Source of the DNA: Neocallimastix lanati (nom. inval.)
Taxonomy: Eukaryota; Neocallimastigomycota; Neocallimastigomycetes; Neocallimastigales; Neocallimastigaceae
DNA: 64,000 nt
Direction of reading: 5' to 3'
NCBI GenBank assembly: GCA_016946835.1
Contig: JACVTC010000016.1
Span: forward strand, 540,001 to 604,000
Part shown: positions 40,220 through 51,580 of the stretch, in pieces
How the letters are laid out: every line of letters starts with the position of its first letter
Numbering within the stretch: the first letter of the stretch is position 1
Translations under genes and position numbers: made by a program
Notes under the pieces: model-generated
The model's database searches: none
The model's input: the letters and a program-made list of their open reading frames with translations, nothing else
Told to the model about the DNA's origin: nothing

Positions 40220-41884
40220 GTAATAATTATAATAAGATTAAAATTATAGATTAAAATTAAAATTAAATAAAAAAAAAAAAAAAAAAAAGAAAAAAGTAAA
40301 TTAAAGGTCCAAAATACAGGAAAATAATAAAAATTATATAAACTTAAATTTTTATTGCTGTAAACGATAAAAAATATAAATGATTTATGTAAAATTTAAA
40401 ATTAAACTTTTTAATATAGATATAGTTTTAGAATATTTATTTTCATGTCTTTTTATATATATATATATATATATATAAATATAATAATAAATAATAAATA
40501 ATTAAATAATAAATAATAAATAATAAATAATTGAATAATAAATAAATAAAAACCCTACTAATAAAAAAAAGTAATTTTTAAATCGAACGGATTATGTATT
40601 AATTTAAATATATATTATATATTAAAATACAAATTAATATATAAAAATATATAATAATTATATGTATAAAATTATTTTTTATTTATTTATTTTTTATTTC
40701 ATTTTTTATTTTTTTTTTCTTTTTTAATATTAATCAAAAAAAAAACTTTTATTCAATTTTTATTTTTTATTTTTTAATATTTCATTAAAATAATTTCATT
40801 AGAATAAAAGTTTCATTTATTCAATATAATTATATGATAATTAACTATTCTATTAAAAAAAAATCAAAAAAAATATTTATTATTATTTTAAATAATATTT
40901 TTATCCTTTAATTATATGATAAAAACTTTATAATATATTTCTTGAAAGAAAAAGAAGGCGAATAAGTAGATAAGTTTAAAAAAAAAATAAAAAAAATAAA
41001 ATAAAAAAAATTATATAATATTTTAATATATATATATATATTATAAGATATTTCATTTACTTTCAAAAAGCTCGTCTTGACTTTCTATTTGATATATACA
41101 GAAAATAAAATAGAAAATAATAAGTATTTTTTTTTTTTTTTTAATATTTGTAATATTAAAATATTTTTATTTAAAAATATAGATTAGATTTAAAAAAAAT
41201 TAATACTTTATTTTTTTTTTTTATTTTATTTTTCTTTTTTTCTTTTACCATATTATTTTTTTTTATCTTTTTTTTTTTTTTTTTTTTAATTTTTTTTTAT
41301 TTTATATTATTTCACTTATATTAATTATTTGACGAATATTTATTGATTACTGAGGATATTTGTACCATTGAACACTTTTAAAATTATTTTTACCAATTTA
41401 AGAATACACAAAATAGGTAAACACACATTAAAAAACAAATTAAAATTTAAATAATAATCAATTTTAAATTACTAAACATTTTTTTAAAAAAAAAAAAAAA
41501 CATTTTTAATATAAGAAATATAAAAAAATTTATATTTATTAAAAAATTTGAGATTAATCGAACTTTTTTTTAAAAAATATATATATATATATTTATCTAT
41601 TTAATTATATATATTTTCATATGATATATTACTTTATAATAGATACATATATTTTCGAATTATAAATATATTAATTAATTATAATAATAATAATAATAAT
41701 AATAGTAATAAAAAAATTAATAAATTAAAACACAAAAATATTAACGAATAAAATTAAAAAAAAAAAAAAAAATTTAATGATTAACAATAAATAAAATAAT
41801 AATTATTATAATTATCAAAAATATTAAAAAAAAAATAAAGATTAAAAATAAAAGAAATAAAATAATAAATAGTAATAAAAAAAA

Positions 41885-44692
41885 ATGGAGAATGAAGATT
41901 TATTGGAGCTTGTCAGTGGATTATCAAAAAAAAGAAAATTAGAGGAACTGAAAAATATAGAGACAACTACAACTAAAATTAAAATAAAAAAAAGAAAGAA
42001 AACAATAAGATTTACAACTTATATTAAGTCACAAAAAAATTATTTTAAACTTTGTGCTACAGAGTATAAAATTAGACCTGTGAAAGAATATCTTTCTTAT
42101 AATAAAAATTTTTCTTTTATTATTACACCTGAAAATAAAAATGACGTTTTCAAATTTTCTCTTTCAAAAGACCATTATCAAATATGCTATTATATTAGTA
42201 AGAATGATAGAATTAATGAACGAGAAGTATCCGATAAAACTAGAGATAAATTTAAACCATTGGATTGCATATATATTGAAGAAATTCGTAATGTTACCAA
42301 TGGAAATGGAATAGAAATAATTACTAAATTTGATATTACCAATTACTCTAAAAATAATGCTGATTTTTTTGATTATTATAATAATAGAATTTCTTCTAAA
42401 TATTTTGATAATAAAGAATTATTATATTTAGTAATAAAGTTTTCTGATTTTGATAGTACTAATTTTGATAGTACTAATATTTTTTATTCTGTTATCGTTG
42501 AAGTATGTATCTATAAGGAATCCTCCATGATTAAAAAAATTTATGAAAAGGAATATCCATCTTTTATTACTATTAAAAATGTTCTAGATTACCTTGATAA
42601 TAATAATAATGATAACAATCACAACAACAATTACAGCAATAGCAACAACAACAACAACAACAACAAAAATAATTATAATAATAATAATAATAATATTAAT
42701 AATAATGTTAATATTAATAAAAGTAATAATATTTATAATATTTATAATAGTAATATTCATAATAATTATAATAATAACAATAAAAATAATCATTATAATT
42801 ATAATAATTCCAATAACAAAGATAATAGGATGAAAAATGAATTGTCACAAAATAAATTGGTAACCATGAATTCTAGTTTTCCTTATTTATTTCCATTCCG
42901 TTCTTCAACTACCCTGCCCGGAGTAGAAATTTCAACTCAAAATAATTTTATTCCTTATACTGCTTTTCCTACCCAACTTCCTTCACCTACTCAATTTCCT
43001 TCACCTACTCAATTTCCTTCACCTACCCAATTTCCTTCACCTACTCAATTTCCTTCACCTACTCAATTTCCTTCACTTACTCAATTTCCTTCTCCTTCTT
43101 CTCCTTCACAATCTTTTTCTCCTCTTCCTTCTCCTTTAACCTCCTCCTTTTCCAATTCTATAAATACCATTATGGAACAAACCTTATCAACGATCGTCGA
43201 TTTACCTATCTATCCTTCTCAACCAAACTTAAATGAAACCGTATTATCTTCTATCGTATCATCACAAGAACAAAACTATAATAATATAAAATTATCTTAT
43301 TCACTTCCTTCTACTCCAATATTTTCTTCATCTTCCATGGCTAATGTTAATACTCAAGATCGTCAATCTTCGTTCTTATCAGATATTTCACTAAAACCTT
43401 ATATTAAAGCAATGTCAGAAAGGACAATTGCAGCAACACCAACCACTTCTGATAATTCACATTTTAATGCCATTTCATCATCACATATGCGATCCAATTC
43501 TTTACCTATTTTGCCACTCCTTAATCCTATTGGTTCATCATATAATTTGTCTTCTTTTTATTCAATTAATTCTGATCCATTCATTCCTTCAAAAAATTTT
43601 TTAGTTAATGACATAAATTCACCAATATCAATGTCGGTCATCCATTCTGTTAATAATAATAATCATAATCATCATAATAGTATTAATAATAATATTAATA
43701 ATAATATTAATAATAATATTAATAATAATATTAATAATAATTTTAATAATAATTTTAATAATAATAATAACAGCAACAACAATAATAACAAGAGTTACAA
43801 TAATAATTATAATAATGGTAGCATATTATTTAATTTTCATAATGGAAATCAAATGGAATTGATGTCTTCTCAATTATTAAGTGAGCCTAATTCGATTATG
43901 CAATCTCCAGTAAGTATTACTGAATTCAATTTTGATCCTATGATGAATATGAAGAATAATTCATATCATATGGTGAAATCAGATTCAAATTCAATGACTT
44001 CTCATTCCATCATTATTTCAGATATTATGGTGAATAAAACTAAAATTTTATCTATTCATGAAAAGAGTAAAAGAAAAACTAAACTGAAAGAATTAATCTT
44101 GAATGAACAAAGTTGTAGAAATTTATATTTTGAAATTGGTAATATTGAAGCTATTGATAAATTAAGAGATAGTAATAGTAGCGGTATTTGTAATGATAAT
44201 AGCAATAGCTATAATGGCAGTTATAGTGAGATGATTAGTCATGATTATAGCTATCAGAAGAATGCTCTTTCTCAAATCAATGATGGTAATGATATTATAA
44301 TTTCTTATTATGAGGTAGTAACAAGAATTAAAAACAAAAAATCGAGGGTTGCTAATAAAAGAAAGAAGATTAAACAAGAACTGAAAGAAGAAATTGAAGA
44401 AGAAGAAGATGAAGAAAGTGAAGAAGAAGAAGAAGATGATGATGAAGATGAAGAAGATAATTATGACGAAATTAAAAATCAAAATCTTGTCAAACAAATA
44501 TTTGAAGAAGGATCTAAACAAAAGTTTGTTCATTCTTGTCCTTATATTATTGGAGATAGTACCGAGATACTTTATAATTCTAAACTTGGAAGAAAAAATA
44601 CCTATTACTTTTTCATAATTACTAAAGGACATGAAATACTATTTATTTCTGAACCTATTATGATAATAACAAATAGAAGAAAAAAGAAATAA
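41885..44692 (+). CDS. Paralog B: two-domain, low-complexity-rich putative nuclear regulator
   Basis: A 935-residue intronless protein and the intact member of the duplicated pair. It starts MENEDLLELVSGLSKKRKLE, with a KKRK basic signal and a second basic cluster, KIKKRKK. Domain 1 (about 40-235) includes TTYIKSQKNYFKLCATEYKI, PVKEYLSYNKNF, CYYISKNDRINEREVSDKTR and FKPLDCIYIEEI. The centre has Asn-rich stretches and a (TQFPSP)7 block. Domain 2 starts KELILNEQSCRNLYFEIGNI, continues IIISYYEVVTRIKNKKSR and an acidic Glu/Asp run, and ends IGDSTEILYNSKLGRKN, YFFIITKGHEILFISEPIMI and a basic tail. It shares both domains and their order with paralog A, about 10 kb upstream, but not the linker. A faint similarity of the PIMI...RRK end to PIMITDDHK of Spt23/Mga2 is noted without weight. 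About 1.9 kb of upstream DNA is conserved with gene C. Confidence 0.9.
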   Translation: MENEDLLELVSGLSKKRKLEELKNIETTTTKIKIKKRKKTIRFTTYIKSQKNYFKLCATEYKIRPVKEYLSYNKNFSFIITPENKNDVFKFSLSKDHYQICYYISKNDRINEREVSDKTRDKFKPLDCIYIEEIRNVTNGNGIEIITKFDITNYSKNNADFFDYYNNRISSKYFDNKELLYLVIKFSDFDSTNFDSTNIFYSVIVEVCIYKESSMIKKIYEKEYPSFITIKNVLDYLDNNNNDNNHNNNYSNSNNNNNNNKNNYNNNNNNINNNVNINKSNNIYNIYNSNIHNNYNNNNKNNHYNYNNSNNKDNRMKNELSQNKLVTMNSSFPYLFPFRSSTTLPGVEISTQNNFIPYTAFPTQLPSPTQFPSPTQFPSPTQFPSPTQFPSPTQFPSLTQFPSPSSPSQSFSPLPSPLTSSFSNSINTIMEQTLSTIVDLPIYPSQPNLNETVLSSIVSSQEQNYNNIKLSYSLPSTPIFSSSSMANVNTQDRQSSFLSDISLKPYIKAMSERTIAATPTTSDNSHFNAISSSHMRSNSLPILPLLNPIGSSYNLSSFYSINSDPFIPSKNFLVNDINSPISMSVIHSVNNNNHNHHNSINNNINNNINNNINNNINNNFNNNFNNNNNSNNNNNKSYNNNYNNGSILFNFHNGNQMELMSSQLLSEPNSIMQSPVSITEFNFDPMMNMKNNSYHMVKSDSNSMTSHSIIISDIMVNKTKILSIHEKSKRKTKLKELILNEQSCRNLYFEIGNIEAIDKLRDSNSSGICNDNSNSYNGSYSEMISHDYSYQKNALSQINDGNDIIISYYEVVTRIKNKKSRVANKRKKIKQELKEEIEEEEDEESEEEEEDDDEDEEDNYDEIKNQNLVKQIFEEGSKQKFVHSCPYIIGDSTEILYNSKLGRKNTYYFFIITKGHEILFISEPIMIITNRRKKK
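42971..43096 (+). repeat. 18-bp coding minisatellite (TQFPSP)7 in paralog B
   Basis: Seven in-frame copies of ACTCAATTTCCTTCACCT or close variants (TQLPSP, TQFPSP, TQFPSL) lie in the linker of B. Paralog C has a single corresponding unit (PTQFSSPSQ), so the expansion or contraction followed the B/C duplication. Confidence 0.95.
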
Positions 44693-45335
44693 TAAAATAG
44701 AAGACTTTTTTAAATATATTTAAAGGAATATAAAAAAAAGACAACATTTAATTTTTTTAGTTTTTTTTTTTTTAAATTGTCCTTTTTAAATATATGTATA
44801 TATATATATATAAAGATATTAGACTTTACTATCCATTTTTTTTTTTTATTTTAAAAATGAAATTGAAATATATATATAAAAATTTAATACTTATATATAA
44901 ATAAATAATAAATAATTGAAAGATTATTTATTGAATTACTATTAGAACAATTGAAAGTTCATTAAATAACTAATTATATATTAAACGCTTTTTATATATG
45001 CTAAATAAAGAGAGATAGTCCAAAAAGAAAGATATTTATAATTATAGAGGTATATAGAGAAAGTTATGTAATGAAAGAACTTTGAAAAAAAAAATTTTGA
45101 AACCTTGGTACTCTGTTGTCTTCATTTACCTTCACGCAAGAGGACTGTTTTTTTTTTTCATTATTATTATTTATTTTATTTTATTTATTTATTTTATTTA
45201 TTTATTTTATTTATTTAACCTATAAATTATTATAAAAACGAATTAAAATATATTAATAAATATCTTTATATTTTCATATATTATTAAATTAAGTTTAAGA
45301 AATTTAACATAAATATTATAGTAATCGTTGGTATT
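44693..45335. other. 3' flank of gene B
   Basis: AT-rich, collinear with the 3' flank of gene C (54232-54840). It includes the shared, less AT-rich block around 45095-45147 (CATTTACCTTCACGCAAGAG) matched near 54632-54650. No gene seen. Confidence 0.7.
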
Positions 45336-46007
45336 TGAATGTATCAATGAAGTGTAACGTTAAATGTTAACCAATAATGTTAGACTATTATAGATAAATG
45401 ATTATAAATAATATGTAATGACATAGTATTAAATGAATAAGGTCTTTCATAATGTAAAAAAAAAAAAAAAAAAAATATATATATAAAAAGATATTTGAAT
45501 AAAACAAAATATTATAAATAAATATTTAATATATTATATGATTTTATGATCATTAAAAAAAAAATTAATTTTTTATTATATAATAAAGAAATAATACTAA
45601 TACTAATAATAATAAAATATATGATTATATAAAAATAAATATTTAAGATATATCACTAATATGCACATTTTCAATTAATTACAATAACTTATTGATATTT
45701 TATTTATATTTATATAAAAGAAAATTTATATTAAGAATAGGATTAAAAGTCATTATAATTATTATTGATATAGATATTGATGAATTTCTATATACAAATA
45801 TATGTTTTTAATTATTTTTTTTTCTCTCTTTTCTCTAACATTATAACTGTGTAATTTATTTCATTCTGTTTTTATTTTTTATTTTTTTTTATCTTTTCTT
45901 TTATAATATATATATATAGAATACTTTATTTATTTGTTTATTTATTCTTTATTCTTTATTATTCAATTATTCAATTATTAAATTATTTATTATTTATTAT
46001 TTTTATC

Positions 46008-46040
<33 letters not shown>

Positions 46041-46628
46041 TCTATTGGATTGGAATATCTTTGATATAATATTTATATTGATAAAATATAATGTAATATA
46101 TGCTATATATTATATTATTTTATTTAATTTTTATATAATATCAATTTTTTAATATTTTTAATAATAAATAAATTTTATTTTAATAATTAATAACAAGGTA
46201 GAATGAAAAATAGGAAAAGAAAAAAAGAGAAAAATAAAATTTATATACCTTATAAAAATATAAAATACCTTATAAAAATATTGAAATAAAAAAAATAATA
46301 ATATATAAATAAATAAATAAATAAAATAAATATATATATAAATGAATAAAAATATTTAGATAACATAAATATAAATATAATTAAAAATTACAATATAATA
46401 AAAAAAAAATAATGTTAAAGTTAATATATTGAAAATATATAATGAAAATTTTAAAGTAATTATTGACATTTTGATGATGAATTGAGTGGAAATCATTTCT
46501 ATCATAGAAATTTATAAAAAATAAAAATAAAAATAAAATTAAAAATAAAGTGATAAAAATGTGTGTAATGTTACATTAAAACTTTCCATCCAATCAAGAG
46601 AAAAAAATTTTTATGACAAAATATAATA

Positions 46629-46793
46629 CAAGTTCTATTGATTCAATTGTATGAAGAAAAGCAATTATTACATCTTATGTTAGATGAACTCAAAGGAACC
46701 GGTAATAAAGATTCTTCTTTGCCTTATTGGACCGATGATGACTTTCCTTTCTTCTTAGTTTATGAGGGAATATTTAAAGAGAATAATTCATAG
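46629..46793 (+). pseudogene. 54-codon orphan gene end, unit 2 copy
   Basis: Counterpart of the fragment at 37286-37450: YEEKQLLHLMLDELKGTGNK, then LPYWTDDDFPFF, then FKENNS and TAG. It has the same length and an open frame, with no start codon. The ~70 bp after the stop, including TTAGTTGGCGTATTCCCATG, are also conserved between the copies, so conservation does not stop at the frame's end. Confidence 0.45.
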
Positions 46794-49334
46794 AATAATT
46801 CTTATAAATATAAATCTAAATGAAATTATTTATTTTTCTTAGTTGGCGTATTCCCATGTTTAATTTTTTTTTCTACTTTATTAAATTTATAATATATAAT
46901 ATAATATATTTCTCCCCTTTAGTCTTTATAAATATAAATTAATAAATATATTATTGACTTATTAAATTTAATATATATATTAAAATATTAATATATAAAT
47001 ATATTTTTTTTAAATAAATAAATTGATATAAATGAATTGTTTTTGTTTTAATACGTTTATTTGTTCAAGTTTTTTTTTTTTCTTTTTTTTTGTTATCGTT
47101 TCTTTCAACAGCAACAAAAATAGAAAGTATAATTTATATTTTTTATTTTGTTATTTTTACTTGTTTTTATTTATATCTATACTTCTTTCTTTTATTTTTT
47201 TATTTTTATTTTATTTCTTTCTTTTTTATATTAATTATTAAAAAATATATATATATAAAATATATATTATATATTTTTGTTATTGGTGATTGTATGATAT
47301 AAAAAAATTTTAAGATATTTAAAAAAAAAAATAAAAAAAAAAATTCCACTCATTTTGATCGAATTCAATATAAAAAAATTTATATATAAATTTATATATA
47401 TTATAAATATATTGATTTCTATATATGTATATAATATAATAAAATAGTAATAAATTAATGTTTAATATTTAAATTATTTATTTATTATAATATATTTAAA
47501 TATAAAGATTTTTTTTAATTGTAATTGCAACTATTTATTTATTTTGATATATTATAATTATAATTTCTTAATTATTAGTAGTTGATAAAAAATTATTTTA
47601 ATCTTTATAATATAATTAAAAAGTTTAAATAATATTAATTTAAAAATATATATAATTATATATGAAATTATATTAAAATTATATATAACTATATATAACT
47701 GTATATTATAATATATATTATTTTGATTTTGAAATAAAATTCTTTTCATTCAAATTTGGAAAAACTTTTTAATGTTTACATAATTTTTTTTTTTTTTTTT
47801 TTATTAATTTCTTTTTTTTTTTTTAATTAATAATTTACTTTTTTTTTTTTTAATTTATTTTTTTAATTTATTATTATTATTTTTTTTTATCTTTTGTATT
47901 TTTTTTTTCCATTGAATTAAAATTTCTTTGACATTAATATTAATATTTATATTAATATAAATATATAAAGTAATATATATTATATTATCTAATTCTTTTA
48001 TATACTGTTCATTTTTTAATAATATAAGAAATATTAAAAATGATGAAAAGAGGATAAAAAAAAATTATGGATTAATTCTTTTTTAATAAATTAATAAATA
48101 AATAAAAGATTTTTGTTAAGATATTTTAAACAAATATGGGTATAATTAAATCATAAAATAATGTTAATTTAATAATATTTTAAATTGAAATGTTTCAGTA
48201 AATATAAAAGAATTTTCATTTTGATTTTTTTTCTTGTTGTTATTAAATTTTATTATTATTGATTATTATTATTTCGGAATAAATTCTTATTGAATATAAA
48301 ATTTTTTTTGTATATAAATGTATTTATATTTGATTAAAAAAAAATTTTTTTTTTTATTTTAATTTATTTTTTATATCATATTTTGTTTTTTGTTTTTCTT
48401 GAATAATGTTATATTTTATATATATAATTTACTAAACTTTTATTTTTACCTGATTAAATATAAATTTTTCTATTATTTATCAATCATTAATTATTAATTA
48501 TTTATTATTTTTTATTATTTGTTTATTTTTATTATTTATTACTTATTATTCTTATTCTTTAATTTATTCTGTTTGATATATATAATATTTAATATTTAAT
48601 GTACTTTACCTTATTTTTTTACACTTTACTTATTATTTGTATTTGTAATATATTAATTATTATAATTTATTATATGTTATTTATTAATATAAAAAATATT
48701 AAAATACTAACCTTTTTTTTTTTAGTATTATTATTATGTAATACTTATTAATTTATTGCATATTATTTATCTTACTTTATTATTTATTATTTAATATTAT
48801 TTATTTATTATAATTATTTTAACAATAGTTTACCGTTTGAAGTAAATGAACAATAATTTATAAATATTCTGTAAAATATATATAATATATATATATATAT
48901 ATTCTTTCATAATTTCACATTTTATATATATATATATAAATGTATTAATATACCTACAATTTACCAAAAATGACTTTGAAAATTTTAAGCATTAAATTTA
49001 TATAAAATAGTATCATAAAACATAACGGAGTATTTTATAAAAAAAATAAAAAAAAAAAGAAGAAAAAAAAAGGTGATAAAAAAAATGATTTAAAAAAATG
49101 ATTAAAAAAAATGATTAAAAAAAAGAATAAAAAAGATTGAAAATATTAATATATATATATATAATTTTTAACTTTATATTATTTATTTTTTTTTATATAT
49201 TTAAGTATTTTTATTATTTATTTTTTTTATATATTTTAAGTAATTTAAGTTTATATAAAAATAATAAAAAGGTAGGAAGTCCTATATTACTTATTAATAA
49301 ACAATAATATATATATATATTTAAATTTTTTATT

Positions 49335-49372
49335 AATTTACTTTTTTTGATATTATTATTATTATTATTATA

Positions 49373-49408
<36 letters not shown>

Positions 49409-49550
49409 TTACTTTTTTTGATATTATTATTATTATTAATATTATTATTATTATTATTATTAATTTACTTTTTTTGATATTATTATTATTAATATTATTA
49501 TTATTATTATTATTAATTTACTTTTTTTGATATTATTATTATTATTTTAA
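49335..49550. repeat. ~55-70 bp tandem repeat, four copies (unit 2 only)
   Basis: TTAATTTACTTTTTTTGATA followed by (ATT)n occurs four times. The matching place in unit 1 (about 39985-40022) has one copy. Confidence 0.85.
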
Positions 49551-49724
49551 AAAAAAATAAAAGTTAAAAATAAATAACTATTATTTATTTATTATTTTAA
49601 TTTATTATAATAAGCAGAATATATTTTTTATTATATAGTAAAATATAAAATTGTTATTTAACCATTTAATTTTTATGTGTTGAAGATAAAGAGGATCACC
49701 CAACGTTAATTCAAAAATTAAACT

Positions 49725-49775
<51 letters not shown>

Positions 49776-50929
49776 TTAATAATTATAATAAGATAGTTAT
49801 AAAATTAAAATTAAAATTAAATAAAAAAAAAGTAAATTAAGGGTCCAAAATACAGGAAAATAATGAAAATAATGTTAACATAAATTTTTATTGCTGTAAA
49901 AGATTAAAAATATAAATGATTTATGTAAAATTTAAAATTAAACTTTTTAATATAGATATAGTTTTAGAATATTTATTTTCATGTCTTTTTATATATATAT
50001 ATATATATATATATAAATATAATATTAATTAAATAATAAATAAGTAAATAAATAATAAATAATAAATAATAAATAATAAATAATAAATAATAAATAATTA
50101 GATAATTGAATAATAAATAATAAATAATTGAATAATACTTAATAAATAATTGAATAATACTTAATAAATAATAAATTATTGAATAATTAATAAATAAAAA
50201 CCCTACTATTAAAAAAAATTTCTTTAATCGAACGGATTAAGTATTAATTTAAATATATAAATTAAAATATAAATAAAAATTATTATATATTAATTTATAA
50301 TTATAAAATTAAAAAATTTATTTATTTTTTTTTTTCATTTTTCATTTTTTATTTTTATTTTTAATTTTTAATTTTTTTTTTTCGTTTTTAATATTATATC
50401 AAAACAAAACTTTTATTCCATTTTTATTTTTTATTTTTTAATATTTCTTTAAAATAATTTCATTTGAATAAAAGTTTCATTTATTCAACATAAATATATA
50501 ATAATTAACAATTCTATTAAAAAAAATAAAAAAAAAAATATTTATTATTATTTTAAATAATATTTTGATCCTTTAATTATATGATAAAAATATTATAATA
50601 TATTTTTAGAAGGAAAAAGAAGGTGAATAAATAAATAAGTTTAAAAAACAAAAAAATAAAAAAAAATTATATAATATTTTATAATATATATATACATATA
50701 TTTTTTTATTTTTTTTATTTCATTTATTTTAAAAAGATCTTCTTGGCTTTCTATTTGATATATACAGAAAATAAAATAGAAAATAATAAGTATTTTTTTT
50801 TTCTTTAATATTTGTAATATTAAAATATTTTTATTTAAAAATATAGATTAGATTTAAAAAAAATTAATACTTTATTTTTTTTTTTTATTTTATTTTTCTT
50901 TTTTTCTTTTACCATATTATTTTTTTTAT

Positions 50930-50963
<34 letters not shown>

Positions 50964-51355
50964 TTTTTATTTTATATTATTTCACTTATATTAATTATTT
51001 GACGAATATTTATTGATTACTGAGGATATTTGTACCATTGAACATTTTTAAAATTATTTTTACCAATTTAAGCAATTAAAAGAATACACAAAATAGGTGA
51101 ACACACATTAAAAAACAAATTAAAATTTAAATAATAATCAGTTTTAAATTACTAAATATTTTTTTAAAAAAAAAAAACATTTTTAATATAAGAAATATAA
51201 AAAAATTTATATTTATTAAAAAATTTGAGATTAATCGAACTTTTTTTTAAAAAAATATATATATATATTTATCTATTTAATTATATATATTTTCATATGA
51301 TATATTACTTTATAATAGATACATATATTTTCGAATTATAAATATATTAATTAAT

Positions 51356-51389
<34 letters not shown>

Positions 51390-51435
51390 GTAATAAAAAA
51401 ATTAATAAATTAAAACACAAAAATATTAACGAATA

Positions 51436-51472
<37 letters not shown>

Positions 51473-51580
51473 AATGATTAACAATAAATAAAATAATAAT
51501 TATTATAATTATCAAAAATATTAAAAAAAAAATAAAGATTAAAAATAAAAGAAATAAAATAATAAATAGTAATAAAAAAA

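Larger units (their letters stand above)
35025..45335. repeat. Tandem segmental duplication, unit 1 (~10.3 kb)
   Basis: Collinear with 45336-54840. Paired landmarks include ACCAATGAAGTGTAACATTA (35041) with its counterpart at 45346; TTCTATTGGATTGGAATATC at about 36911 and 46039; AACTCAAAGGAACCGGTAAT at about 37347 and 46690; and GAGGATCACCCAACGTTAAT at about 40151 and 49691. Gene B pairs with gene C. The tail CATAAATATTATAGTAATCG at about 45309 pairs with its counterpart near 54813. Unit 1 alone carries the 36-bp minisatellite. Non-coding parts differ mainly by indels in simple repeats. Confidence 0.9.
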
